Source: Voacanga thouarsii
Lineage: Eukaryota; Streptophyta; Magnoliopsida; Gentianales; Apocynaceae
Direction of reading: 5' to 3'
NCBI GenBank assembly: GCA_026120185.1
Contig: JANUWF010002208.1
Span: 1,302,001 to 1,366,000, forward strand
DNA length: 64,000 nt
Shown here in pieces: positions 25,876-37,828 of the stretch; the first letter of the stretch is position 1, and every line of letters starts with the position of its first letter. The position numbers were made by a program, and so were the translations under genes. Under the pieces are notes generated by a model, which was given only the letters and a program-made list of their open reading frames with translations, made no database searches and had not been told where the DNA came from.

Positions 25876-26724
25876 TTTTTTTCTAATCAATCTGTATGTA
25901 AAAAATAAGGATATAATTAACAGCATATAAACTTTTAAAATTATCTAAATGTACAAAATAATTTATAACATTCAATAAGGTTGTTTTATAGAAAATTTAA
26001 TATAATTATTCTATTTTTATAATATTAATGTTTTAGAAATTCAAAACACATAAAATAGATTAAATAATAAAAAAGGATTAGACCAATCAATTTTTTACAT
26101 AGACCATTCCAATAAGGAACTCGGATCCAGTGCGGCTGGTCATGAAATTCTGGTGGGCCCCACAATTTTATTTTTTTAACATACTTTGGCAAGGAATTTT
26201 TTTTATTGCCATTGACCTAATTAGCTATGATTTTTTTTTTTTTATTGGTGAGGTAATTTTATTGCCACTGACACTTTTAAGCAATAAAATTTTTTGTATT
26301 GGCAAGAAAAAAAATTTTCGCAAAAGGTAATAATAATTTCTACCATGAAATTTAATTTCTTCAATTAAATTATATTTTTTGCGCCGAAATTTTAGTGACG
26401 AAATTTTTTGTTGCAAAAAATCATCATTATCGACAAAGTGAAGACTTTTAGCGACAAATATCATTTAGTTTTAGAGGCAAAATTTTTTTGCTCGCTAAGG
26501 TTATGGCTTTAGTGAGGAAACAAATTTCCTCGCTAAAGGACCCCCTTTGGCAACAAAACCAAACGTTTTATTGCCAAGACCCTTTGGCGAAGGGGCTTCA
26601 TTGATGAAATGGGGATGAAATTTTTTCCCTTGCTAAAGGTCTCCCCTGACTCTTTAACAATGAAATTGGCACTTTTAGCATCAAAACTATTTTATCGCTA
26701 AAAGCCAATTTTCTTGTAGTGTAA

Positions 26725-27049
26725 TGTCTTTAATCACTTTCCCTTCCTATTTGAGGGGAGAATACATGCTGAAGTGGAGGGGAATGGTAACCTTTTTTAT
26801 TTATTTTGGTTGTATATTGTTGAGAAAATGAAGAAGAGGATAAAAAAAACTCAAACTACTTTTATTAATATAACACACAAGATTTTACAATACAAGACTT
26901 TTCTCACGCAATAAAACTTAGTGCTTTCTGCCTTATGTTTTTGCTCACCTACGCACCACACATATACTATTAGCCTAATACCCATGCATACAACATACTT
27001 CATATGTCATGGATACAAATAACTAGGAAGCCATCTATTAAGGACATTG
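26725..27049. other. Spacer, possibly 3' region of a copia remnant
   Basis: No coding family seen. On the minus strand it lies just downstream of the RNase H remnant, so it may include that element's 3' end, but no LTR pair was found. Confidence 0.3.
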
Positions 27050-27425
27050 CATTAAATATCTACAATTTGTTCCTCTGTCTTCATGTGCCTTATTTCAATT
27101 TGACCACATAATACTTTTTTCTTGCACAAAGTGATGACGAGCATCCATGTGTTTTGTTCTTGCATAGAATATTGGATTATCTACTAAGCGTATTGCTGAT
27201 ATTGTATGGCCTTATCCAGTAGTTGATGGAGATCTTCCAAAACCTATAGTAGCTACAAATGTTCTTGAGCTACCATTGCTACCTCATGATATTCTACCTC
27301 CATACTAGATAGTGATTCAGTTGGTTATCTTTTACTACACCATGAGACAACTCCTGATCCAAGACTAAAAGCGTATCCAGTAGTTAATCATCGTGTGTCA
27401 TAGTCGCCAGTGTAGTGATCAATAT
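27050..27425 (-). pseudogene. Ty1/copia RNase H remnant
   Basis: Minus-strand blocks include TTGYAFSLGSGVVSWCSKR, PTESLSSMEVEYHEVAMVAQ, and later QIEIRHMKTEEQIVDI, matching the copia RNase H signature (TGY.F.LG...SW.SK.Q...LS..EAEY ... HIKTEEQIADIFTK). Several stops interrupt. The 5' side is cut off abruptly at 27431 by the long-LTR sequence. It is a different copia family from the element at 17879-22419. Confidence 0.8.
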
Positions 27426-27430
27426 AATAC

Positions 27431-29510
27431 TGTAACACCCTACTACAAGGTAACCTAAAAGGGTCGGGGACATCACCCCATGCTTAGGATTAGGGTTTTT
27501 ACAACTAGGTAAGAGCACAAAATGCAATCAAATTCAAACTTACGACACAACTCTTCAAAACTATTACAGGTCTCAAAAATAAAACTTAAAGGGGTACAAG
27601 TCTGAAATCATCATCTCAAATAAATAAACATAATCAAATCTTGGTCTCTAACAATTTCGCACTTTAAGTCTAGTAATCCCTGGAACATGACAGAGAAATT
27701 GTGTGAGAAAGAAATTCTTAGCAAGCCCTGTGTGTGCTCATGAAGAATTCATAATACATTCATGATACAGTTTATAAACAATTGGCTGAAAATATTTGCA
27801 AGCCATCATTCAAAGTACAAATATTGTGTGGTTCCAAATGGTTTTATTGTACAAATAAATCAGTTTGATACTAGAGGCTTGAAAGTAGAAATGCTTTCAA
27901 TAGTCAAAACCACTCATAATTTTATTGCAACATAAAATTTCGCAAATTAAAGGATCCATGAAATCTTGCATCATGTCTAGTCACTATGAAACCCAACATC
28001 GTAGTGAAGTGGGAGATCGACCTACTGAGTAGGATTCTCCTCCCTCTCCTAGACAACTTGCTAGTCGTCTATCTTTGAAAACAGTCTCATCAAGATTGGG
28101 TGCTAGTGCGAACTAGCCCGACTTGCTAGTATTGGCACTTTTTCTGAAAGAGTTCATCTCCTGGAGTTGACCGCCTACCGAGAGACAAACCCTAACCCTC
28201 TGAGGCTAGTACTAAAAGCATATCCTAATTGAGTGCTCAACGAATCACTTATCCGATTTAGGATATTCTCAAACAATATATATAGAGCTGTTAAATCAAT
28301 CATATACGGAAATGTGTAAATTTTGTTCAAAGATAGTTTTAAAAGCATAAGTTATTTTTAGAATCATTTGGTTGGTTAAAATATTGTTTAGTACACAAAA
28401 GAGATGATTTATCTTTCTCCGCTCATCAAGATTGCAATTCTAAGTTAAATTACATAAAAGCACATTGACTTGCAAATTTGTGTAGCATTTAATAAAAGTG
28501 GTTGTGTAAGGACTTACATAGTTAGAACCTCTTGATAAATTTATTCATTGAACCGCTAGATTTGAAATCCCATTTCTATCTAAAATAAGACATAGCCCAC
28601 TATTAAAATCCACATCTGATATAGCTTCTACACACTCCCAAATAACATATCACATTCATACCAGTATGCATATTTGAAATACAACATGATGACAGCATGT
28701 CAGGTATGCTTACAATGTAATTTACTCCTCAGAAGGCATAAATACAAATCATAACCATCAGGCTTACTTAAATAATTTAAGTCTATGATACTATTTCTCA
28801 AGGTTCCCAACAAACCTCAAACCTACTATCTCAGATGCAAATATCACCCCTAAAATCACAATATGATCCCTACCACTATATGCATCTCAAATATAGTAAA
28901 GTAAAATTATTTACTAGTATGCTAAGATCTCCCTACTATTTACACATATATTTCAAAAATCCAAGTATGGCATATAAAATCTAGCGAGTCTACTCATTAA
29001 AGCAAGAGAGAATGAACCATATAAGGCATGTTTGCAAGAAAAGCAACATAACATCATAAACGAGTATCAACCATCAAAACCCATCCAAAAAGAGTGAACC
29101 ACAAAAACATGCCAATTGATCCACTATACATAACCTAAATTCATAAACATCGAATCTAGTATTCCATATCATTCAAAAAAATACGTCTAGTAAAAGGAAT
29201 AGGCCAAGAGTTACTTGAAGAGAAGGGTGGTCTCGGCTTGACCTTGGTGGATCTGAGAATACTTGTGAGAGGACACCCTTCGCTTGGCTTGAGTAGGCCA
29301 CGGACATGTTACTTGAAGACAATATTCTTTGGCTAGATTTGACAAGAATCAAATAATAGTTAGAGCATGAGAATGAAACTGGGACAATGGTGGTCTCGGT
29401 ATGCTTAAGTAAAGAAGAAGGAGGGAAGATTCGTGAATAAAAGCTAATGAGAAAGAGCTTACCTAGCCATAGCATCGAAGAGTTAGGGATGCGTACTTCT
29501 TTTGATAATA

Positions 29511-29582
<72 letters not shown>

Positions 29583-29925
29583 GGTGTAATATCAAGAAGA
29601 AGAAATAAGGATTTCTTTGAGTGTAAAAAGTGAGAGAAGGCCGAGAGGGATTTCTTTGTGTGCATGAGTGTTTGTTTCAGTTGTAGAGAAAGATTATGTG
29701 AGGGGAGGCCTAGAGATTAGGGAAGCTTAGGACGTGAGGATTTTAGTTCCTTTGATGGTATAATGATGAACGGTGACTAATGGAACAAACAAGAAAGGTT
29801 CTTGATTTATGAAGGAAATTATGGTGAGTGATTCGAGAGAAGAGAGATAAAGAGGAGTGTCACGGTTATGGTGGTCATAGGAAGAAGTTGCTGCTTTTAT
29901 AAGAGAAGAAAATGAGAAGGAGTTT
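27431..29925. mobile_element. Partial long LTR related to the 4.18-kb LTR
   Basis: It starts TGTAACACCCTACTAC and has GGTCGGGGACATCACCCC, close to the head of the element at 4124 (GGCCGGGGATATCGCCCC). Both share a region on polygonal spacing of 'GACTTGCTAGT', 'CTACTGAG' and 'GAGACAAACCCTAACCC'-like words and a central GA run. The left boundary is sharp; the right end does not show the TTTCACA terminus and abuts gypsy gag near 29926, so it is truncated or rearranged, and there is no target duplication. Confidence 0.55.
29514..29578. repeat. (GA)n microsatellite
   Basis: About 30 GA units inside the partial LTR, matching the position of the GA run in the 4.18-kb relative. Leucine/serine-rich frames across it are artefacts. 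Confidence 0.95.
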
Positions 29926-31190
29926 CAACAATCTACCCAATTTACCCTTTAAGGTTGTGGATGGATGCCTCCTGGTTGCCCATGGAAGCCTCAAATCCTT
30001 GGAATCGTGAGTCAATGGAGGCTACTAAATTCTCTATCAAATCCTCTAGTGATGGATTTTTTCGGGCATTGAGGAGGTGGATAGGGAGGTGTTTGGTAAC
30101 ATATAGGCACTTGAGACCTAGTCATAGGACGCGCTTGAGTACCCTAAGCAAATGATTGGCCTTACCCTTGATTACCCTATGAGAGATTTAGATGATTACG
30201 CTATATGAGATTGTAAGTATGCCCGTAAAAATTGTTCCCTTGTTTAGAATTTGCCACAAAATCCACTTGCTCCACCAATTGTTCGCTATTTTACTCCATA
30301 GATTGACACTAATGATTGAGGTGCCCATCTCTGCAAAAATCGCAGCTCATGACTTGGGCTTTTGGATTAGTGTTCATTTTCTCAATCTTTTTGGTGAAGA
30401 CTTTCAACTTTGCCTCAATAGCTACCATCGCATCAATGCTATGCATTCCTTGGGTACGTGCCTTAGGTCTCAGTCACCACACAAATAGTTGTGCATTGCT
30501 AGGCACTCAATTAAATCTCTTAGCTATTGAGGGTTTTAGATAATATAGAACCACTTGAGGATGCCTCTAAAAGTTGCTTAGTGGCAAAATTGAGCCCATT
30601 GTGAAACGTCAGAATCTAAAAGCCTAAGTCCAAACCATAGTATGGGCATTTCCTCAGCAATTCTTTCCAGTGCTCCCAATAGTCATATAGTGTCTTACCC
30701 TCCATTTGAGCAAAGTGAAAAATATCATTCCTGAGTTTGGCAGTGCGAGCTAGGGGAAAATATTTTGTAATAAATTTCTGTGCTAGATCATTCCAAGTAG
30801 TAATTGAGTTAGGGGCAAAATTTTGAGCCATGATTTAGCCCAGTCTCTTAGAGAATATAGGAAATGTCTCAATCTGATTGAATCGTCGGACACTCCATTC
30901 AGCTTCAAAGTGTCACAGATTTTAAGAAAACTTGCAATGTAAGCATTAGGGTCTTTATCTAGTAGTCAATCAAATTGTATGGTTTCCTACAATATATGGA
31001 TAAATGAAGGTTTCAACTCAAAGTTATTTGCTTCAACCTGTGGCCTTACAATACTTGATTTGTTTCCTTGAAATGAAGCTCTCGTATAATCACCCACAGT
31101 TTATCCCTCAATTCTTTTTCTATTTCTGGTTTTATTTCTGTGTTGTGGCTCATCTCCATGGCTCCCAACATTTCCTCCAAGTCGGTCCAT
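29926..31190 (-). pseudogene. Ty3/gypsy gag (Athila/Tat type), decayed
   Basis: Gag forms the particle of the retroelement. The minus strand reads, across shifts, TEIKPEIEKELR near the start, LLDKDPNAYIASFLKICDTL and LNGVSDDSIRLRHFLYSLRD, then ITTWNDLAQKFITKYFPLAR and TAKLRNDIFHFAQMEGKTLY (30831-30616), the conserved Retrotrans_gag core. Further down, VEQVDFVANSKQGNN and NPSLEDLIENLVASIDSRFQ (to about 29950) match the C-terminal part of Athila/Tat gags. Protease and pol are absent because the partial long LTR replaces them. On the same strand and upstream lies the LTR block of copy 2 (32107-39640), so both probably belong to one element. Confidence 0.85.
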
Positions 31191-32103
31191 ACCTTCTAAG
31201 TTCTCCAAAAACATAAATAATCTACCTCTTTCTTCCAGATTATGAGTCGATCCACCTTCCTTCTACCTTTCACTCCTTAATCTTCTAAAAGCCCTCTCTA
31301 TTTCCGGGCCAAAATTCTCCAATTGTATGTACACTCTCCTATTCATATAAGAAAAGATCTTCTTCAATCCAAGTACAAAACCAACATTAATCCCATGATC
31401 AAATTGATTTTCCAAATGATCCAAATGGAATCGATTCCAACCTAATATGAACTCAAAACATAAGGATAGCTGTATACCATTTACTTAACAAATCAAAGAA
31501 TATCAAACAAAAGAATCAACAGATGAACAATTTTCTAAATTTTAAACCAAAAGCAAAAATTTCACAGCAACAACAACAACGAAATTTTAAAATATATTTA
31601 CATAAATAAATTCAATGCTAGAGTTCACAAACAAACATTTATCCACAACTGACATGTACAACTGCCTATGTATAAGTCTGCCATCTTCTCAATTTCTACA
31701 TTTACAAAACAAATCAACAAAACTCAAGTATTCTAAAATATTTCCATTCAATCCTTGACAACGATGCAAAAAACTCAATACGCATTTTTTTGTGTATATC
31801 TATGTGCATAGGAAATAGTCTCAATAATTCACCCAAATTAATTGAGTTTTAATATAAAATACCAGTTTCATTCACTCACAACGCACATTTGGGCAAGTAT
31901 ACCATCGTGTAGCATAAAGTTCTAATTTTCTGCATCGTTTCCATCAGGTATGATGGCAAGTACTTTTACTATACTATTACCTTATTGTTTAGTCAACCCT
32001 TCTTCTACGGGAAATTAACGAACCATTAAGGAATTTAGCCAACCTAATCACATTAAAATTCAACCGAAGTTACCAAACCAAATGAAAGAAAGGAAGAGAT
32101 AAG
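31191..32103. other. Probable 5' leader of the gypsy element
   Basis: AT-rich, between the gypsy LTR and gag on the minus strand. I could not identify a primer-binding site, so the leader assignment rests on position only. Confidence 0.35.
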
Positions 32104-32379
32104 TAATGCAAGTAAATAGAATCTTCTAAATCATGTCAAACCTTAACCATCTAAATTAGCTAATCAACAATTTAAATTAGGTACCAATGGATAATCTTAT
32201 ATAAGACCCACTGTCTCTCGAGTTATGAGCCCCTATCCTTATATCAATTGGTGAGTTTCTCTACCTCACTAATCAATCGTAAGAGGTATTAAGATCTATT
32301 ACCCATCTAGTTTGTGGGAAATGAAGCCCCTATCTCTAGGCAACCTCAAAACTCTTCACACTACTAAAAATTCTGGCAA

Positions 32380-33005
32380 ATACAACAGTCAAAAAATCGT
32401 CATATTTGAGAAAATACCGTCGTTTTTTCTATAAACAATAGTCAAATGACTGTTTCTCGTCCATGGTATATAATGCCGTCATTTTTATTTAAGAAGGCCA
32501 AAAAACCGTTATACTTATCTAATGCGATGGTGTAAATATGACGGTCAGAGAAAAGCATCGTAATTACTCACTCCGACTAAGATTTTGCGAACCGTCGTAT
32601 TTGGTGAAATACAATGGTTTTAAACCATCACAAATACTTGTTAATTGCGACGGTTATTTGTGACTGCCCTAACTGTCGCAATTTCTGAGTATTTGCGACG
32701 GTATCCAGCAGTCGTAATTACAACTATGGCAATAAATCTTGCAACGGTAGTAATTACGATGGTCGTAACCGTCACAAATGCTCATCAATTGCGACGGTTG
32801 CCAACCGTCGTAATTACTACCATCACAATTAATTAGTATTTGCAATGGTTAGCTATGACAGCCGCAACCATTGCAAATACTCAGTAATTGCGACCATAAG
32901 TAAAAATGACCGTCGTATTTGGTTAATCAAATGCAACGGTTTTATGACCATCGTATTTTGTATGCTTTTCACAAATGCGGTGGTTCTAGCCATCATTTTT
33001 GATTA
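32380..33005. repeat. Left subterminal array of the 6.33-kb CACTA
   Basis: Irregular repeats of the words ACCGTCGTAATTAC, TTGCGACGGTT and CCGTCGCAA and their reverse complements, mostly in inverted pairs. These are the likely transposase-binding sites. Open frames over this region come from the repeats. Confidence 0.85.
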
Positions 33006-33677
33006 AATTTTTTTTTTAAAAAAAAGTTTCTTGGTATTTAGGCCTATCCACTTGCAATTTCAAACCAAATGCAATTCGTTCAAACTCATTTAACACCAAT
33101 GACTATAAAATACAATTTGCTGAATGTCAAACAAATCAAAATCAATCTCTTGAACATTGAAATCATAAATAATCCATAAACTCCACAAGAGAAATAATAC
33201 TACATATATAACAAATAGAAAATTCTTAGCCCGCTATTAGAAACAGTTGTACATATAAAACAAGAAGAAAATTAGAATACGCCAGTTATCACGAGCAGTC
33301 TTATCATCTATTCCCGATATCATCTTTTTCCCTTCCTCCTTATCTCTTTTTCTCCTCAGTCCTCCCTCCCTTCTTCCCTCCCTCCACCTGTCATCTATCT
33401 CTTTCTCTTCATCCTTGTCTCTTTCTTTCCTCAATCCTCCCTCCTCTCGTTTTCTTCATTGCTTTATCAATATACTTGCAACGGCGCATGAATTCTAATG
33501 CACTAAATTTTTATAATTACATTCACATTAAACTATCTCTATTCTTGACTTCTCTTCTTCCTCTCACAGATATATATATTCCTCGCACAAAATTTGCTCT
33601 CTCAGTCATCAGTTATTAGTGGACTTCAAAAAACCATAAAGGGACTGGGATTTATTTTTCGGTTCTCTTTCTCATAA
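33006..33677. other. Sequence between CACTA array and RKD pseudogene
   Basis: Includes a pyrimidine-rich stretch (33320-33450). If the RKD fragment was captured with its 5' region, this would hold its promoter and 5' UTR; nothing specific can be shown. Confidence 0.35.
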
Positions 33678-34689
33678 ATGGAGAATTAAAATTCGTTTGA
33701 GAGATGGTCAAATTTTGAATTGGTTTTCAAAGAAGAAGATTTTGATGTGTTTTCCTTTCCAAGCCAACCACTTCCTCTTTATTTCAAGTGAGATACTTTT
33801 GAGGGCCTTCTTTTTTTTTTTTTTTTTTTAGCTTTTCACCCGTCTTCTTCATCTGGAAATGTACTTGATAATGAAACTGAACTTCTTTTGGTTTGTTAAG
33901 ATGTGAATCAGTGGAAGTTCTGGACACTGCTTTGGATTTCCCATTTGATCTGCCCATTCAAGAGAATGTTTTTGATACTGTTTCTCTAATGGAGGATATA
34001 CTTGTGCATGATCATTTCTACTCCCTAATGGATTTTGAACAAAACCAGAACATAGTTCAACGTTATCATACATTAGAACTCGTGATTCTAGAAAATTACA
34101 AAGATTTCCATTGAATGGCATTACCTTTACTAAGATTATTTTTCTTTTCCTAGGAGAAATATGGAGTGGTCTTGGCAACGAATTCGGAGTGAGCAATCAT
34201 GAAATGCATCTTGAAGGTATTACTTCAGATGAAGTTCCTGTAGAGAAGAATATGATCAGGAGGCATAGAGAGAAGAAGAGTAGTAGCTCCAAGACATTAC
34301 CAAGAGCAACTATTTCGAAATACTTTTACGTGCCACTCACTCGGGTGGCCAAAGAATAAAATGTTGGTCTAACCCTTCTCAAGAAAAGATGTAACGAGTT
34401 TGGAATTCATCGATGGCCTCATAGGAAGTTGTGGAGCTTCGAGACCCTAATCAAGAATGTTTAGGAGATGCCTTTAGATTTGTAGGATATGTTAAATGCA
34501 GAAGAAGGAGGACATATGGCTGAGAAGAAGTTGAGAGAAGCCATTGAGATATTGGAACATGAGAAAAAGTTAATGGAAGAAATCCTTAACATGCAGTTGG
34601 AGGACCAAACAAAGAGACTGAGACAAGCATGCTTCAAGGCCAACTATAAGATGATAAAACTCATAGGAATGATGAAATCTCAACATTAG
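33678..34689 (+). pseudogene. RKD-type RWP-RK transcription factor, captured and degraded
   Basis: RKD proteins are plant transcription factors acting in egg cells and early embryos (Arabidopsis RKD1-4). The block retains gene structure. Exon 1 (33678-33787) reads NSFERWSNFELVFKEEDFDV and ends at a GTGAGA donor. A second exon begins about 33901 after TTTGTTAAG and reads ESVEVLDTALDFPFDLP. A third starts about 34154 after TTTTCCTAG. It holds the RWP-RK domain: ISKYFYVPLTRVAKE, a TAA at 34357, then [20 protein letters not shown] with the RWPHRK signature at 34411-34428. After that come a predicted coiled coil (EKKLREAIEILEHEKKLMEE) and the RKD-specific tail LRQACFKANYK, ending at 34689. In-frame stops lie at codon 4 (33687), 34357 and two TAGs between the RWP-RK domain and the coiled coil. 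With introns kept, it was captured as genomic DNA, not as a retrocopy. Confidence 0.88.
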
Positions 34690-35589
34690 CCACTTCTTAC
34701 CAGCACAATACACAGATCAGAGAGCAGTTTCAGCCCCAGAATGAATTGGCATAGACTAGAGTATGACGAACAATAAAGTTTTAGATATAAGTTTGATATG
34801 ATATTCAGAAAATTAAAAATTATATCTATGTTTGCGATCTGAAATGAATTCTAAATATGTAGTGAAAATATTTCATATCCTTTCCCTCTTGAATTAAGAA
34901 CCCATGTTTGGATAACCTTTTGTTTGATAGAGGTGCAAATATTTCTAAGAGGAGAAAAAATAGAAACTATCTGATATGACATTAAGAAGTATTCTTTAAC
35001 CAAAGGTTCTGATGCCTGTCTTGAAATAAGCCTTAAGACTAGTCTATTGGAGTCCTCTATTGAGTTTTTGCATGAAAGAAGGCAGAATCATTCTTATTTT
35101 TAGTGTTAATGCACTCAAAAACAAATTTTTTTGGTTGTCAAATAACACCATGAAACAATGAAAAATTATCACAAAAATTAAAATTAGATAGGGCTCTGAC
35201 TGTAAAACTAGAAATCTTGTTGCAAGTTTGGATAAATACTTCAATAATTGAAGCAAAATTTTGAACATGGGAAACAACGAAAATCAAGTACACCAAACAG
35301 AATAGGTCACATGATTGGGAATCTTCGGCCCATATTTTACTTTGTTCCAATATAGAATCTTCATCCTGTCAAGCAGCAATTTGAAATTAACTAGTGCAAT
35401 AAATCTTCTTGTATAACATGATCTCTCTAAAAGATGTGTATTGGAACTTCATTTTCAACACTGATAATCTACTTCATGAGTTCATTGATTTACCCCAATT
35501 CTATAAATGACAAAAGCAAAGTCCTTAGATGACCAATTCTGAAAACCATTATGAACATAGAAAAATTGAAAAAAGAATCAATTTACTCA
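34690..35589. other. Spacer between the two captured gene fragments
   Basis: No domain recognised. On the minus strand it lies downstream of the DUF26 exon and may contain intron sequence of that gene. Confidence 0.35.
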
Positions 35590-36000
35590 AGTATACCTGA
35601 GGAAGTAGCCGTCATACATTACCCGACCTCCATCCGCAGCTGAGCAATTCAGAATTTGAGTTACTGTAGGATTATAGCAGACAAGACAATTAGTCGAAGA
35701 GAGATAGTTCCTTTACTGAACCATGCCATAGACAGGGTCTGATGACCTTGACTACTGTGCTGTGGCAAACAATTTTTGTTGTTGGGATATCTGGTTTCTA
35801 AGATCAACGAAAGTAGCATTCCGATTGGTAAAGAAATCCATTTTATTGGTAGCATTGTACTGACTGCATCTGGTGTTTAGCAAATTGATTTGTAGGTATG
35901 AAGTTGCCTGTCTCATCATTATTTCGGCAATAACAATAGCCATAACCCACTGCCAAAACCGCCAGGATTCTGCTTCTGAGCATGGCAAGATCTCGACGAA
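35590..36000 (-). pseudogene. Cysteine-rich receptor-like kinase fragment (DUF26/Gnk2 exon)
   Basis: DUF26 proteins are secreted or membrane receptor-like kinases (CRKs) with paired Gnk2-type domains. The minus strand shows a hydrophobic signal-peptide-like segment (FWQWVMAIVIAEIMM), then INLLNTRCSQYNATNKMDFF, FVDLRNQISQQQKLFATAQ, a TAG, SRSSDPVYGMVQ, a stop, RNYLSSTNCLVCYNPTVTQI and LNCSAADGGRVMYDGYFLRY. The hallmark C-X8-C-X2-C motif is present except that its first cysteine codon is now a stop. Only the first ectodomain exon is visible; kinase and transmembrane parts are missing. It matches the CRK2-like subgroup best by wording. It is a captured, non-functional fragment. Confidence 0.82.
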
Positions 36001-36450
36001 GGATTGCTCTCGTATGAAGTTGTTGACAGCAACCGCCCAATATAGCTCAACAGGATTAAATGTCTTCTTTGGATCCACTCAACGGGAACAATAATCAATG
36101 ATTAGGCCTAATGGAGTCAGTTTTACCCAACTTCAAGACTCAACATTCCAGGTTGCAGCATAGAACATTGAGAATTCAAGAAGCTGGCCACCTATTTTCC
36201 CTGTACAAATCAGAGATCAGGTTGACCACAACTTCTGAGAGCTGTTAAAATAAGATGAACCCTGATTCAAGCTACTGTTATGATAAAACCAAATCAATCT
36301 AAATCTGGAGATCTTAGATTGAAATCCACCCATATCAGGTTGACCAGCTACAGCTATTGAAAAATACTGTGCAAATTCTTGCACCCACCTAGCTTCTAAA
36401 GGTGAAAGAAATCCTGGTGTTCCAAGTCTACAACCCAAAGGTGGGCCGAG
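36001..36450 (-). other. Sequence upstream of the DUF26 fragment, function unknown
   Basis: The minus strand has a 73-codon open stretch (36438-36217, e.g. SPLEARWVQEFAQYF) and a second (36078 on, FNPVELYWAVAVNNFIREQS). I recognise neither. They could be 5' flanking sequence of the captured receptor-kinase gene or a third captured fragment. Confidence 0.25.
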
Positions 36451-36880
36451 GGAATGGACTTTTCATGAACTTTTTTTGGCTTTTTGTTTGGTTGATTGTT
36501 CAAGAGGCAAAAGGCTGGACTTTAGACTGTTTTGGGGCCTTAATGTACTTTTAGTTGTCTAGATCTATTCACACTTGCAAATGAAGGGGTCCACTATTGC
36601 CAGAAAAAAATTGTTACCAAACAATTGTTGTTCTACTCACACCTGCGAAACAAGATTAGTGTTGTTTTATAGATAGTTCACTAACAAATTTTATGGATTA
36701 TTTATTAATTTAGATATATAATGATTGATATGAACCATTATTAAGATTGTGTTGGTAAACGATTTCAATCCAGCTTACCTCAACCCTTTTGTTCAAATTA
36801 TTTGGCAATTGAATTTAAAAAAAAAAGAAACGGAAAACTTAAAGAAAAACTCAGTCAAAATGGCAAGACATAAAGAGTTC

Positions 36881-37006
<126 letters not shown>

Positions 37007-37783
37007 ACTTAGAAATGTTATAACATAAGAATTGGTTTCGTCAACTATTACCTAACATTGGTACAAAAAGGTTTCTTCCCAATGTATACTTTTGAAAAGC
37101 TATTGAAGAAAAGCTTTGTCCTCTAGACACAACCATCAATAATTTCTGCTTTTATGGGTTTTGATGCAAGAAGCTTGAATTTAATATTTGCATCTCCATT
37201 GATGATGATCTCCTTGTACGATTTTTTATTTGTAAACAATTGAGAATGTGCAAGAGATGCATCAAATCGAAGTAATATTATATATCTCTTAAATAAAATA
37301 TTTGATAATATCATTACTTAGCTTTACATTTATATAATTTTTTGGTAATATCATTACTTAAATTTACATTTATGTAAAATTAAGTAATTTTTTATATTAT
37401 CAAATTACTTAATTTTTTGATAAGCCACAATTTTACGATAATTTTTTAATGCATAATATCTCTTCAATAACATATTTGTATGGTTACAAAATATTAATGA
37501 TATATTTATTAATGAAAAAATTATAAGTTTTAATTTATTTATTATGTTATAATTATTTAAATTTAACATAAATGGTAATGAAATATATAGATAAAATGTC
37601 TATATATATATATATATAATTAAATGCAATAATCAAGAGATAGTATACTCTACCTAGGTATATATGTAGATATATATGTACACACACATATGTATGTTTG
37701 TAATTAAAAAATTATTCATGTTATATAACATATTAATCAAATACTCACTAAGTAATAAAGATATATTATATTGTATATAAATA

Positions 37784-37827
<44 letters not shown>
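37784..37827. repeat. (TG)n microsatellite
   Basis: About 22 TG units. Confidence 0.97.

Positions 37828-37828
<1 letters not shown>

Larger units (their letters stand above)
23947..26721. mobile_element. Non-autonomous CACTA-like element carrying a tandem array
   Basis: The left end is CACTACAAAACAACAAC; the right end reversed is CACTACAAGAAAATTGG. TAA lies on both sides (23944-23946 and 26722-26724), the 3-bp duplication typical of CACTA transposition. Near both ends the motif TTAGCGACAAA and its reverse recur (24060-24080; 26390-26700), as expected of transposase-binding subterminal repeats. There is no transposase coding. The interior is a ~152-bp tandem array, then CA/TG-rich sequence. 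Confidence 0.75.

Noticed and set aside
29173..29665. Leu/Ser-rich frame that might look like a membrane protein
   Set aside because: It crosses the GA microsatellite of the partial LTR; no conserved residues.
32645..32836. Short frame rich in Thr/Val near 32700
   Set aside because: Comes from the left subterminal array of the 6.33-kb CACTA.
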